This document shows, piece after piece, positions 1 to 8,810 of a DNA stretch of 64,000 nucleotides. The position numbers and the translations under genes are program-made. Source of the DNA: Catenulispora sp. MAP5-51 (GTDB lineage Bacteria > Actinomycetota > Actinomycetes > Streptomycetales > Catenulisporaceae); NCBI RefSeq assembly GCF_041261205.1, contig NZ_JBGCCH010000001.1, positions 62,001-126,000 on the forward strand. The letters run 5' to 3'. The notes beneath the pieces were generated by a model. That model was not told the origin of the DNA and searched no databases. It saw only the letters and a list, made by a program, of their open reading frames with translations. Every line of letters begins with the position of its first letter. The first letter of the stretch is position 1.

Positions 1-1560
1 ACCGCACCCGAACGGCGTGTACGCGGCGAAGCTCATGATCCCGCCCTTGCACCACCGGAACCGCTGCACCCGCAGCTGGCGCACCGTGGTCGGGACGTCC
101 TCGTAGGAGATCACCCGCGGATCGATGGCCGCCCGGTATCCCAGCCGCGCCATCGAGCAGGTGAAGAACACGTCCTCGCCGAGCGTGCCGTGCACGAATC
201 CGCCGGTCGCCAGCGCCGGCAGCCGCCGGAACGCGCAGAACGTGCCCGGTACGCACGGCACCGCGTCGACCTCCGCCAGCATCACCCGCGCGAAGCCGAA
301 GCTGAAGATCATCTCCAGCGCCCGCATCCGGTCGATCCACGTGGTGTACGGCTCCTTCGGCAGCACGAACGCCCCGACCAGGCCGATGTCCGGGTGGGCC
401 AGGAAGTGCGGCACCGAGTACACGAAGGCGTTCGCGTCCAGCGCGCAGTCGGCGTCGATCCGGTAGACGTAGTCGGCGGTGCATTCGGCGAGCGCCAGGT
501 TCAGCGCCATCGACTTGCCGGCGTGCTTGCCCTGGGTGACCTCCCCGCTCGCGTGTCCGAACTGCTCGATGACCGTTTCGGCCAGCGCGCGGGTGTCGTC
601 GGTGGACCCGTCGTCGCACAGGATCACCCGGACCGGACCTCCGTACGCCGCGGCGGCGCGGTCGATGGAGCGCAGCGTCCGCTCGATGACCACCGCCTCG
701 TTGTACGCCGGGATGATGACGTCCAGCGGCGGCCGCCGGGCATCGGGTTTCGGCGCCCCCGGCCCGGCGAACCGGACCAGGCCGAGCAGCACGTAGATGC
801 TGTCCATGACCCCGGCCCGCAGCGCGCGCACGACCAGGAACGCGACGAGCAGATCGGCCCCGGCCTTCGCGATCAGCACCACCGCCAGACTCCCCATCAG
901 GCACAACGAGGCGGCCAGGCACAGCAGCAGCACCAGCGTCTCCCGCCGCCGTCCCGGCTTCCTGGCCGGCACCTGGGTCACGCGCGGGAACTGGAAACTC
1001 GTGAAGGCGAAGCGGTACACAACGAAGAACGCGACCGATTCCTGCAACACCAGGTCGATCAGCGGCAGCGGACCGACCGAGGTGTGCAGTGCGCGCGCGA
1101 CCAGGGCCAGGACCGTGGTCGTCACGACCGACATCGCCAGGAACAACACGCCGTGCGCCGCGATCATCAGCCGCCGGCCGGGGGTGGCCGGCAGGACCAG
1201 CGCGGTGATCACCATGAATTCGAGCACTGTCGTGGGGACCAGCGGCAGCAGCTTGCCCGCGTAGTACGTGGCGAACGCGGGGTCGTGGACCACCGAGTCC
1301 AGCAGCCGGGCCACCAGGGCCCGGTACAGCTGGACGAACGGCGACGTGCGGAACGCCACGATCACCACGTTGGCGGCCATGACCAGCGTGAGGAAGACGA
1401 CGACCCGGGGGAGCGAGGGACGTTGGAACGGCGGGAGCCTGACCACGGTTCCCGAGCCCCGGTCCGAGTCGTCGAAGTGCCGTCCGAGCGGTTGTAAGAC
1501 CACGTACAGCAGGACGGCGATGTCCACGATCAGCAGTACGAGGCCTGACGTGTGCCTCAT
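1..1560 (-). CDS. Processive family-2 glycosyltransferase, membrane-bound (3' end outside window)
   Basis: The first 520 codons are present and the reading frame runs off the left edge. An N-terminal region of about 260 residues is rich in hydrophobic segments, probably several membrane spans. The GT2 domain follows: VIIPAYNEA near residue 281, DDGSTDDT at about 316, a RIDAD metal site, LGED for the acceptor-side acid, and QRFRW at 499-503. The Q-x-x-R-W motif is typical of processive synthases such as cellulose, hyaluronan or NodC-type enzymes (family knowledge). The ATG at 1560 overlaps the stop of the upstream HlyD-like gene as ATGA, so translation is probably coupled. By context (HlyD-like adaptor, UDP-sulfoquinovose-synthase-like gene) I infer that it builds and extrudes a polysaccharide from a nucleotide sugar. 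The polymer itself cannot be named. Confidence 0.88.
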   Translation of the reverse strand, partial: MRHTSGLVLLIVDIAVLLYVVLQPLGRHFDDSDRGSGTVVRLPPFQRPSLPRVVVFLTLVMAANVVIVAFRTSPFVQLYRALVARLLDSVVHDPAFATYYAGKLLPLVPTTVLEFMVITALVLPATPGRRLMIAAHGVLFLAMSVVTTTVLALVARALHTSVGPLPLIDLVLQESVAFFVVYRFAFTSFQFPRVTQVPARKPGRRRETLVLLLCLAASLCLMGSLAVVLIAKAGADLLVAFLVVRALRAGVMDSIYVLLGLVRFAGPGAPKPDARRPPLDVIIPAYNEAVVIERTLRSIDRAAAAYGGPVRVILCDDGSTDDTRALAETVIEQFGHASGEVTQGKHAGKSMALNLALAECTADYVYRIDADCALDANAFVYSVPHFLAHPDIGLVGAFVLPKEPYTTWIDRMRALEMIFSFGFARVMLAEVDAVPCVPGTFCAFRRLPALATGGFVHGTLGEDVFFTCSMARLGYRAAIDPRVISYEDVPTTVRQLRVQRFRWCKGGIMSFAAYTPFGCG

Positions 1561-2975
1561 GAGGTGAGGCCGACGTTCACGGTCATGCCGCACAGGACGC
1601 CGGGCGGCGTGGCGGCCATGGAGATGACGACGTCGTAGTAGACACCGCTGGACACCCGCGCGGGATCCAGAAGGACCTTGTCGACGGTCCCTCGCACCGT
1701 TCCATTGACCGCCGCCACGGTCAGCGTCACCTGCTGCCCGGTGTGGATCTTGCCGATGTTCGCTTCGGGGACCTGCGCGGTCACCGTGAACGGTTCGGAG
1801 TACAAGGTGATGAGCGGTTGGTAGCCGGCCTGCTGGTTGGCTCCGGAACCGCTGCCGGCGCCGGCCGTGGGCTGCCCGGCGAACAGCTGGAAGCCTTGTT
1901 GCTGGCCGCCTCCCGCTGCTCCGGACTGCCCCGGAGGGCCCTGATACAGCCGGATTCCGTCGGAGCGCACCTGGTCGCCGACCGCGCCCGCGGTGTCGGC
2001 GACGGTGCCGTCCGCGGGGGCGGTGATCGAGGCGTCCTTCAGGGCCTGTTCGTCTTTGGCGACCTGGGCCTGGGAGGCGGCGAGCTGCGACTTGGCCTGC
2101 GCCACGGTCACGGCGGCCGGGGCGACCGCCGCGCTCGACTGGCTCAGGACTGTCTGTTGCAGGGATTGGGCCTGGGTGAGTTGGTCGGCGTCCCGCTGTT
2201 GTTCGCCCTCGACGGCGAACTGGATCGAGGCCAGTTGGCTCTGGGCGTCCGACAGCGACGAGCTGTCCCTGACCACTTGGGCTTGCAGCGATTGGCAGAG
2301 TGCTGCGTCGGAGGTCGGTGGGGCGGATGTCGCTTTGGTGGTCGTCGGACTGGACGGTGTCGGTGTGGAGGCCCCCGGCGGCGCGCACGCCGCCGTCAGC
2401 CGTGCGTTGTCGCTGTCCAGGATCTTCTGGCGCCCGGCGACGACCGAGGCCTGAAGGTCCGTGCTGCTCTTGGCCTTGCTCTGAGCCAGGGTCAGGGCGC
2501 TCTGGGCGCTGCTGACCGCCGACTGGGCCTTGGCCGCGGCGAGCTTGGCCTGGTTCTGCTGGGCTGTGCTGGCCTGCGGGTTCTGCGCGGCGGCCAGCTC
2601 GGTGGTGTCGGCCTGTACCAGGGCCTGCGCGGCCTGCAGGTCCGAGGCGGCCACCGTGGTGTCCTCGGTGGCCAGTACCTGACCGGCCTTGACCTGCTGG
2701 CCCGGCCGTACGTTCAGCGCGGTGAGCGTGCCGTCGCCGCCGAAGTTGAGGTAGTACGCGTGCGCCGGCGTCACCTGGCCGGTGACGGCCGGCGCCGGGT
2801 CGGCCATCGCACGGTAGGTGGTCACCACGGCGGCGGCGCCGACCGCGACGGCGGCGGCCGCCACCAGCAGCTGCCGGGGCCGCAGCGGCGCCCGGGCCGG
2901 CCGCATCTCGCCGACCCCGGCCTCGCCGCTGCTCAAGGCCGCGTTCATGCCGCGGACCCGGTCCTTGGTTGCCAT
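1557..2975 (-). CDS. HlyD-like membrane fusion / efflux adaptor protein
   Basis: 472 residues. A cytoplasmic N-terminus of about 35 residues is followed by one membrane segment (LLVAAAAVAVGAAAVVTTY). Then comes a lipoyl/biotinyl half-motif (LTALNVRPGQQVKAGQVLA), a long Ala/Gln-rich coiled-coil hairpin (about 110-320), the second half-motif (SITAPADGTVADTAGAVGD), and a beta-barrel end. A low-complexity Gly/Gln loop sits at about 340-385. The start at 2975 has AAGGAGAGG just upstream. HlyD-type adaptors link inner-membrane transporters or synthases to the cell exterior. Here the gene overlaps a processive glycosyltransferase, so I infer a role in polysaccharide export. The gap to the upstream synthase-like gene is 48 bp, consistent with one operon. 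Confidence 0.85.
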   Translation of the reverse strand: MATKDRVRGMNAALSSGEAGVGEMRPARAPLRPRQLLVAAAAVAVGAAAVVTTYRAMADPAPAVTGQVTPAHAYYLNFGGDGTLTALNVRPGQQVKAGQVLATEDTTVAASDLQAAQALVQADTTELAAAQNPQASTAQQNQAKLAAAKAQSAVSSAQSALTLAQSKAKSSTDLQASVVAGRQKILDSDNARLTAACAPPGASTPTPSSPTTTKATSAPPTSDAALCQSLQAQVVRDSSSLSDAQSQLASIQFAVEGEQQRDADQLTQAQSLQQTVLSQSSAAVAPAAVTVAQAKSQLAASQAQVAKDEQALKDASITAPADGTVADTAGAVGDQVRSDGIRLYQGPPGQSGAAGGGQQQGFQLFAGQPTAGAGSGSGANQQAGYQPLITLYSEPFTVTAQVPEANIGKIHTGQQVTLTVAAVNGTVRGTVDKVLLDPARVSSGVYYDVVISMAATPPGVLCGMTVNVGLTS

Positions 2976-3023
2976 CGTCCTCTCCTTGTCCGATCGCGTC
3001 GGGGAATCAGGGCGTCGGGCCGC

Positions 3024-4229
3024 TCAGCGGTCGAGGGCCTGCGGCATCAGGTCGTCGGAGGTGGCCATCCCGGCCCGCCACACCGAGCGCGCGATGATCT
3101 TCGACGGGTCGGCGCGGTGCCGGTGGCGCACGGCGATGTCGGTGCACTCCTCCAGCAGTCCCTCGGACAAGGTGGTCGGTCGCAAGCCCAGGGCCAGGAA
3201 CTGGTCGTTGCGCACGGCCAGGTCGTTCTGGTCGGCCTCCTGCCGCGGGTTGGGCAGGTTCGCGATCTCCGCGCCGGTCAGCTCGCTGACGAGCTTGGCC
3301 AGGTCGGCCACCTTGTAGATCTCGGTGACCTGGTTGAACACCCGGGGCCGGGGCCCGTCCGGCGGGTTCTCCAGAGCCAGCTCGATGCAGCGCACGGTGT
3401 CCCGGATGTGGATGAAGGCGCGGGTCTGGCCGCCACTGCCGTGGACGGTCAGCGGGTGGCCGATCGCGGCCTGCATCAGGAACCTGTTGAGGACCGTGCC
3501 GTAGTCGCCGTCGTAGTCGAACCGGTTGACCAGGCGCTCGTCCAGGACGGTCTGCGGGGTCTGGGTCCCCCACACGATGCCCTGGTGCAGATCGGTGATG
3601 CGGAGCCGGTCGTTCTTGGCGTAGAACCCGAACATCAGCTGGTCCAGGGTCTTGGTCAGGTGGTAGACCGACCCGGGGTTGGCCGGGTGCAGGATCTCCC
3701 GGGCGACCTCGCCGTCGGGCGTCGGCACCTTCACCGTCAGGTAGCCCTCGGGGATCGGGGCCGACCCGGACCAGCCGTAGCCGTAGACGCCCATCGTCCC
3801 CAGGTGCACCACCGCGGCGTCGACGCCGGTGGTGACGAGCGCTGAGAGCAGATTGTGCGTGGCGCGCACGTTGTTGTCGACCGTGTAGCGCTTGGCCTGG
3901 GCCGACCGCATCGAGTACGGAGCCGCGCGCTGCTCGGCGAAGTGCACGATCGCGTCCGGCCGGAGCGCGGCGAGCACGGCGGCGAGCCGTTCGTATTCGG
4001 TGGCCAGGTCCAGGCGGACGAAGCCGATGGTGCGGCCGGAGACCGACTCCCAGGCGCGGATCCGCTCGCCGAGCGGGCGGATCGGCGTGAGCGAGTCGAC
4101 CTCGAGTTCCAGGTCGATGACCCGCCGGCTGAGGTTGTCGACGATCGTGACGTCGTGGCCCCGGTCGGACAGGTGCAGGGCGGTCGGCCAGCCGCAGAAG
4201 CCGTCGCCGCCGAGAACGAGGATGTGCAT
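3024..4229 (-). CDS. sqdB: UDP-sulfoquinovose synthase-like NAD-dependent epimerase
   Basis: 401 residues of the extended short-chain dehydrogenase family. The NAD motif is GGDGFCGWPTALHLS at 8-21. The LSRRVIDLELEVDSLTPI segment, the catalytic Thr145 in GTMGVYG, the pair Tyr189/Lys193 in YHLTK, and SGGQTRAFIHIRDTV at 265-279 all match SQD1/SqdB-type enzymes. These convert UDP-glucose and sulfite to UDP-sulfoquinovose (family knowledge). Related enzymes feed sulfolipid or, in archaea, S-layer glycans. Here the downstream partners are an HlyD-like adaptor and a processive glycosyltransferase. The divergent neighbour is cysDN, which supplies activated sulfate, so a sulfonated glycan is a reasonable inference. 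The ATG at 4229 is preceded by GGAGTGG. Other nucleotide-sugar epimerase activities cannot be excluded. Confidence 0.85.
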   Translation of the reverse strand: MHILVLGGDGFCGWPTALHLSDRGHDVTIVDNLSRRVIDLELEVDSLTPIRPLGERIRAWESVSGRTIGFVRLDLATEYERLAAVLAALRPDAIVHFAEQRAAPYSMRSAQAKRYTVDNNVRATHNLLSALVTTGVDAAVVHLGTMGVYGYGWSGSAPIPEGYLTVKVPTPDGEVAREILHPANPGSVYHLTKTLDQLMFGFYAKNDRLRITDLHQGIVWGTQTPQTVLDERLVNRFDYDGDYGTVLNRFLMQAAIGHPLTVHGSGGQTRAFIHIRDTVRCIELALENPPDGPRPRVFNQVTEIYKVADLAKLVSELTGAEIANLPNPRQEADQNDLAVRNDQFLALGLRPTTLSEGLLEECTDIAVRHRHRADPSKIIARSVWRAGMATSDDLMPQALDR

Positions 4230-4629
4230 GGTGGTGATCCACTCCGTGAGATGGTGAACGGGGAGTGGACTGTTAGGAAACCTGCCTTACTAGAAGCTCA
4301 GGGGAACCGTAGGGCGGCATCGAGGACGTGTCAAGGGGCTGCGAAGCCGATCTTCGGTCACCGTCCGCAGTGGATGCTTGACGGTTCTGTCACGGACGAG
4401 TATTACTGTCCCTGGGCTTGTTAGGAAACTTGATTAACTAAATGCGACGCGGCGTCGCGCCACCTCTCGCCCGCACCTCCCACCTGCCACCGCTCGCCGG
4501 TGGCGCGCCGCCGCCTCGCCCACGCCGTCAGCACCGGCACTGACCGCGTCACCTGTTCCTCCCACCGCGCCCGCACGTCATCACCGCATCGCCGGCCATC
4601 GGGCGCACCCCTGAGGAGTCCTGGGATCC
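4230..4629. promoter_or_regulatory. Divergent promoter region between sqdB-like gene and cysD
   Basis: No credible gene lies in this 400-bp gap. It must carry promoters in both directions. Its left half is clearly less GC-rich than the neighbouring genes and holds two copies of TGTTAGGAAAC (separate entry). A GAGGAG ribosome site at 4613-4618 serves the cysD start at 4630. The right half (about 4441-4600) is GC-rich with no structure I can name. Confidence 0.6.
4271..4429 (+). repeat. Two TGTTAGGAAAC direct repeats, possible operator pair
   Basis: TGTTAGGAAAC occurs at 4271-4281 and again at 4419-4429, 148 bp apart, in the same orientation. Each copy is followed by a short AT-richer tail (CTGCCTTACTAG and TTGATTAACTAA). 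The first lies about 42 bp upstream of the sqdB-like start, the second about 200 bp upstream of cysD. The position and conservation suggest a shared regulator site, but no regulator gene is adjacent. Confidence 0.45.
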
Positions 4630-5616
4630 ATGCCCATGCCCATTCCCGTGCCCACACCCATGTCATCGCCTTCGCGCGGCGCCCCATCACCCGGCACCCC
4701 GTCACCCGGAACCCCGGCCGCGACCGCTCTGGACGCCCTGGACGTCCTGGAATCCGAGGCCGTCCACATCTTCCGGGAGACGGCCGGCGAGTTCGACCGG
4801 CCGGTGATCCTCTTCTCCGGCGGCAAGGATTCGACGGTGCTGGTGCACCTCGCGGTCAAGGCGTTCTGGCCGGCCCCGGTCCCGTTCCCGCTGCTGCACG
4901 TCGACACCGGCCACAACTTCCAGGAGGTCATCGCCTTCCGGGACCGGCTCGCGGCCCGCCAGGGCCTGCGTCTGGAGGTGGCCCGGGTCCAGGACTGGAT
5001 CGACGACGGCCGGCTGGCCGAACGCGCCGACGGCCTGCGCAACCCCCTGCAGACCGCCCCGCTGCTGCACGCCATCAGCTCCCTGCGATTCGACGCGGCC
5101 TTCGGCGGCGGCCGCCGCGACGAGGAACGCGCCCGGGCCAAGGAGCGCATCTTCAGTCTGCGCAACGGCTTCGGGCACTGGGAGCCACGCCGGCAACGGC
5201 CCGAGCTGTGGAACATCTACAACGGCCGGCACCGGGTCGGCGAGCACGTCCGGGTGTTCCCGCTGTCCAACTGGACCGAGCGCGACGTCTGGCGCTACAT
5301 CGAGCGCGAGGACATCGAGCTGCCCTCGATCTATTTCGCGCACCGGCGCGCCGTGTTCCGCCGATCCGGCATGTGGCTCACCGCCGGCCCCTGGGGCGGA
5401 GCCCGCGAGGGCGAGCAAGTCCGTGAGCTGACGGTGCGCTACCGGACGGTCGGCGACGGCTCGTGCACCGGCGCGGTGGAGTCCCGGGCCGCCACGGTCG
5501 GCGAGGTGATCGCCGAGGTGAGCGCCAGCCGGCTCACCGAGCGGGGCGCGAGCAGGGCGGACGACCTGGTGTCGGAGGCCGCGATGGAGGACCGGAAAAG
5601 GATGGGGTACTTCTGA
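4630..5616 (+). CDS. cysD: Sulfate adenylyltransferase small subunit (ATP sulfurylase)
   Basis: 328 residues. The PP-loop SGGKDSTVLVHLA lies at about 63-75 after a Pro/Ser/Thr-rich leader of some 35 residues containing PSPGTPSPGTP. HVDTGHNFQE, FGGGRRDEERARAKERIFS and the closing DRKRMGYF are typical of CysD. With CysN it forms adenosine 5'-phosphosulfate from ATP and sulfate, the first step of sulfate activation. The ATG at 4630 follows GAGGAG with good spacing; later internal Met codons (for example the MSSPSRG start) are possible. The stop overlaps the cysN start as TGATG. No APS kinase, APS reductase or sulfite reductase gene is in the window, so the use of the APS is not shown here. Confidence 0.93.
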   Translation: MPMPIPVPTPMSSPSRGAPSPGTPSPGTPAATALDALDVLESEAVHIFRETAGEFDRPVILFSGGKDSTVLVHLAVKAFWPAPVPFPLLHVDTGHNFQEVIAFRDRLAARQGLRLEVARVQDWIDDGRLAERADGLRNPLQTAPLLHAISSLRFDAAFGGGRRDEERARAKERIFSLRNGFGHWEPRRQRPELWNIYNGRHRVGEHVRVFPLSNWTERDVWRYIEREDIELPSIYFAHRRAVFRRSGMWLTAGPWGGAREGEQVRELTVRYRTVGDGSCTGAVESRAATVGEVIAEVSASRLTERGASRADDLVSEAAMEDRKRMGYF

Positions 5617-6926
5617 TGGCACATCAGGATCAGTTGCGGCTGGCCACCGCCGGCAGCGTCGACGACGGCAAGTCGACCCTGGTCGGCCGCCTGCTGTACG
5701 ACACCAAGTCGGTGCTCGCCGACCAGCTCGACGCGGTCCGCCGGGCCAGCCTGGACCGCGGCCTGGCCGCCCCCGACCTGGCCCTGCTGGTCGACGGCCT
5801 GCGCTCGGAGCGCGAGCAGGGCATCACGATCGACGTCGCCTACCGCTACTTCGCCACCGTGCACCGCTCGTTCGTCCTGGCCGACACCCCCGGCCACGTG
5901 CAGTACACGCGCAACACCGTGACCGGCGCGTCCACCGCGCAACTGGCGGTGGTCCTGGTGGACGCGCGCAAGGGGGTGGTGGCGCAGACCCGCCGGCACG
6001 CCGCCGTTCTGGCTCTGATGGGCGTCCCGAAACTGGTCCTGGCCGTCAACAAGATCGACCTGGTCGACCACGACGAGTCCGTGTTCGCCCCGATCGCCAA
6101 GGAGTTCGGGACGCACGCGAACGCGTTGGGCTACGCGGAGTCCGACGTCCTGGCCATCCCGGTATCGGCCCTGGTCGGAGACAACGTGGTCGAACCCTCT
6201 CCGCGCACGCCGTGGTACGCCGGGCCGACCCTGCTGCGTCATCTGGAGACGGTGCCGGTGGAACCGGAGGCGCAGGACGCGCCGCTGCGCTTCCCGGTGC
6301 AGTACGTCATCAGGCCACGAACATCGGAGCACCCGGAGTACCGGGGCTACGCCGGCCAGATCGCGGGCGGTACCGCGACCTTGGGGCAGGAGGTCGTGGT
6401 CCTCCCGGCCGGACATCGCAGCACCTTGATCGGCATCGACACCATGGACGGTCCGCTGTCCGAGGCCGGCGTCGGCCGCTCGGTGACCCTGCTGCTCGCC
6501 GACGATCTCGACGTGTGCCGGGGCGACGTGATCGTCGCCCCGACCGCGCCGCCGAGGGTGACCGACGAGGTGGAGGCGACGGTGTGCTGGCTGTCGGAGA
6601 CACCATCGCAGGTCGGGGCATCGGTCTTGCTCAAGCACGGGACCCGTACGGTGTCGGCGATCATCGCCGCACTGGAGTCCCGGTTCGACGAACAGAACCT
6701 GTCGACGATCGACGCCCCGGAATCCCTGCGCCTGAACCACATCGGGCGTATCAGGCTCCGCACGTCCCAACCGCTGCCGATCGACGACTACATAACCAGC
6801 CGCCGAACCGGCTCTTTCCTCCTGATCGACCCGATGGACGGCGCCACCCTGGCCGCAGGCCTGGTCGGGGCGCCGTTGGCGGTGCTGGAGAAGGGGCGTC
6901 GCCAAGGCGCTGATCACATGGCCTGA
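5616..6926 (+). CDS. cysN: Sulfate adenylyltransferase large subunit (GTPase)
   Basis: 436 residues, a translation-factor-like GTPase. The P-loop GSVDDGKST is at 13-21, followed by the switch region EREQGITIDVAYRYF, DTPGH and the NKID guanine motif. Beta-barrel domains of the EF-Tu domain 2/3 kind fill the rest. GTP hydrolysis drives APS formation by the partner CysD. The length fits stand-alone CysN, so there is no fused APS kinase as in CysNC proteins. The start at 5616 was chosen because MAHQDQLRLATAG aligns with the family and overlaps the cysD stop; the upstream extension of the frame lies inside cysD. The last 13 bases overlap the end of the convergent phosphotransferase-like gene. Confidence 0.94.
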   Translation: MAHQDQLRLATAGSVDDGKSTLVGRLLYDTKSVLADQLDAVRRASLDRGLAAPDLALLVDGLRSEREQGITIDVAYRYFATVHRSFVLADTPGHVQYTRNTVTGASTAQLAVVLVDARKGVVAQTRRHAAVLALMGVPKLVLAVNKIDLVDHDESVFAPIAKEFGTHANALGYAESDVLAIPVSALVGDNVVEPSPRTPWYAGPTLLRHLETVPVEPEAQDAPLRFPVQYVIRPRTSEHPEYRGYAGQIAGGTATLGQEVVVLPAGHRSTLIGIDTMDGPLSEAGVGRSVTLLLADDLDVCRGDVIVAPTAPPRVTDEVEATVCWLSETPSQVGASVLLKHGTRTVSAIIAALESRFDEQNLSTIDAPESLRLNHIGRIRLRTSQPLPIDDYITSRRTGSFLLIDPMDGATLAAGLVGAPLAVLEKGRRQGADHMA

Positions 6927-7465
6927 TCACCCCGCGCACCCACAGAACGCCGGAACCTTGTTGCCGCCACGAACGCGTCGACACACTCCTCGATGTCCCC
7001 GGCCGAATGCGCCGGCGCGGCCATGTCGAAGTCGATGAGGCCGTACGCCTCGCCGTCGCGGAAGACGACGTTCTCGACGCAGGCATCGCTGTGGCACAGC
7101 ATCGTGCCGCCGCGCGGATCGGCCAGGTCCGTGGTCCACGCGACGCCCGGCTCCACCGCGATCCCCGCCGAGGCCTGATGGAACCGTCGAAGGAGCGCGC
7201 CGACCGAGGCCAGCGCCGCCTCGCTCATCGACCAGGCGGGATACGGCATCACCGCCACGTCGCCGGCCAGGAATGTGAGCTGCTCGCGTCCCCCGCCCAA
7301 GCCGACGGGACGCGGAGCGCCGGCGAAACCGTGCTCCGGCAACGCCTCCAGGAAGCGATGGATGGCCGCCGCGTGCGCCTGCGCCGGCCGGTCGACGACC
7401 TCGCCGCGTCGGGCGACGGCGCCCGCGTTCGTGACTCCGCCGCTGAGCACTTCGTCCACGGGCAT
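6914..7465 (-). CDS. Aminoglycoside-phosphotransferase-family protein, internally shortened
   Basis: 183 residues from the ATG at 7465. The N-lobe segment VLSGGVTNAGAVARRG begins the fold. The catalytic-loop motif CHSDACVENVVFRDG and the metal-binding LIDFDMAAPA are present, as in APH/choline-kinase-fold phosphotransferases. Relatives known to me run to about 240-260 residues, with a helical segment after the DFD motif. Here the DFD segment is followed at once by a short tail (DIEECVDAFVAATRFRR) that resembles the extreme C-terminus of such proteins, so the middle of the C-lobe seems deleted. It may be inactive. The substrate is unknown. The gene diverges from acuC, with a DosR-like box in between, and its tail overlaps cysN. 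Confidence 0.6.
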   Translation of the reverse strand: MPVDEVLSGGVTNAGAVARRGEVVDRPAQAHAAAIHRFLEALPEHGFAGAPRPVGLGGGREQLTFLAGDVAVMPYPAWSMSEAALASVGALLRRFHQASAGIAVEPGVAWTTDLADPRGGTMLCHSDACVENVVFRDGEAYGLIDFDMAAPAHSAGDIEECVDAFVAATRFRRSVGARGDQAM

Positions 7466-7495
7466 CAGCCTAGCGAGTCCGGCCGTCGCCGGACC

Positions 7496-7510
7496 GGGAC
7501 CTTCGGCCCT
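7496..7510 (+). promoter_or_regulatory. DosR/DevR-like box upstream of acuC
   Basis: GGGACCTTCGGCCCT. It resembles the mycobacterial DosR core GGGACTWWAGTCCC (established motif) at 11 of 14 positions. It ends 34 bp before the acuC start codon, exactly the same distance as the similar box in front of the CBS-domain gene at 20508. Confidence 0.6.
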
Positions 7511-7544
7511 ACGAACCACGGCGCGGCTGCGGTGGACTGGTCTG

Positions 7545-8732
7545 GTGACCGGCTCGCTGAGTGTGCCGTGGGACGACCGTCTGCTGGAGTACGACTTCGG
7601 CCACGACCATCCGCTCGCGCCGGTGCGTGTGGCGCTCGCCATGGCGCTGGCCCGGTCGTTCGGGGTGTTCGAGGGCTCCGGGGTGGCTGTGGTCGGGGTG
7701 CCGCCGCTGCCCGATGACGGTCTGCTGGAGCTGGTTCATTCCCGCGAGTACATCGCCGCTGTGAAGCACTCCGCGCAGGTGACGGCTGCCGAGCGGGTGC
7801 GCTTCGGTTTCGGGACCGACGACAATCCCTACTTTCCGGGTATGCACGAGGCCTCCGCGCGGATCGTCGGCGCCTCCGTCGCTGCCGCGCGCCAGGTGTG
7901 GGGCGGTGTGAGCGAGCACGCGGTGAACATCGCCGGGGGACTGCATCACGCGATGCGCTCGCACGCCTCGGGGTTCTGTGTGTACAACGATCCGGCGATC
8001 GCGGTGGCCTGGCTGCTCGCCGAGGGGGCGCGGCGGGTGGCCTACGTCGATGTCGACGTGCACCACGGGGACGGGGTCCAGGCGGCGTTCTGGGACGAGC
8101 CCAGGGTCCTGACGATCAGTCTGCACGAGCATCCCGCGAGTCTGTTCCCGGGCACCGGACTGCCGGGGGAGTCCGGCGGGCCGGACGCGCAGGGCGGGGC
8201 GGTGAACGTCGCGCTGCCGGCGGGCACCGGGGACGAGAAGTGGCTGCGGGCCTTCGACGCGGTCGTCCCGCCGCTGGTCCGGGCCTTCGAACCGGAGGTC
8301 CTGGTCACCCAGCACGGCTGCGACACCCACGCCCTGGACCCGCTGGCCCACCTGCTGCTCACGGTCGACGGGCAGCGTGCGGCGGCCGAACGGCTGCACC
8401 GCCTGGCGCACGAGTGCGCCGACGGGCGCTGGGTCGCCTTCGGCGGGGGCGGCTACGAGGTGGTGGACGTCGTGCCACGGGCCTGGACGCACCTGCTGGC
8501 CGAGGCCGCCGGCCACCCGATCGCCCCGAGCTCGGCGATCCCCGCGGAGTGGCTGGCCCTGGCCCGCGAGCTGACCGGGCGCCCGGCCGGCGTCGCGAGC
8601 ATGACCGACGGGCGCGATCCGCTCCCGCGAGCGTGGACCAGCGGGTACGACCCGGCCGACGCCGTGGATCGGGCGGTCATGCTCACCCGGCGCGAGGCGT
8701 TTCCCTGGCACGGCTTGTTCCCGGAGCCTTGA
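7545..8732 (+). CDS. acuC: AcuC-type deacetylase (histone deacetylase superfamily)
   Basis: 395 residues from the GTG at 7545, which gives the usual family beginning (PWDDRLLEYDFGHDHPLAPVR). Zinc-enzyme motifs are visible: GGLHHAMRSHASGFCVYND with the active-site His pair, YVDVDVHHGDGVQ with the metal Asp/His, and GCDTHALDPL. AcuC enzymes remove acetyl groups from lysines, classically re-activating acetyl-CoA synthetase. The gene sits in a cluster with a Pat-like acetyltransferase and is preceded by a DosR-like box, so writer and eraser of protein acetylation may share control. No clear ribosome site precedes the start; with the box only 34 bp away the transcript may be leaderless. The longer in-frame extension upstream runs across the phosphotransferase gene and is unlikely. 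Confidence 0.85.
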   Translation: MTGSLSVPWDDRLLEYDFGHDHPLAPVRVALAMALARSFGVFEGSGVAVVGVPPLPDDGLLELVHSREYIAAVKHSAQVTAAERVRFGFGTDDNPYFPGMHEASARIVGASVAAARQVWGGVSEHAVNIAGGLHHAMRSHASGFCVYNDPAIAVAWLLAEGARRVAYVDVDVHHGDGVQAAFWDEPRVLTISLHEHPASLFPGTGLPGESGGPDAQGGAVNVALPAGTGDEKWLRAFDAVVPPLVRAFEPEVLVTQHGCDTHALDPLAHLLLTVDGQRAAAERLHRLAHECADGRWVAFGGGGYEVVDVVPRAWTHLLAEAAGHPIAPSSAIPAEWLALARELTGRPAGVASMTDGRDPLPRAWTSGYDPADAVDRAVMLTRREAFPWHGLFPEP

Positions 8733-8810
8733 GGCGGCTGGCGGCGGGGGCGGCTGGCAGCAGGCACCAGGCCCGACAGCAGGCGGCGGGCACCAGACCG
8801 CCGGCGCCTC

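Noticed and set aside
190-1497. Long plus-strand open frame opposite the glycosyltransferase
   Set aside because: Composition is Arg/His/Gln-rich without motifs, while the minus frame encodes clear GT2 motifs.
1743-3845. 700-codon plus-strand frame
   Set aside because: It runs across the HlyD and sqdB-like genes in antisense; typical high-GC shadow frame.
4421-4705. Minus-strand 94-codon frame in the cysD leader region
   Set aside because: Overlaps the cysD ribosome site and start in antisense, low-complexity product.
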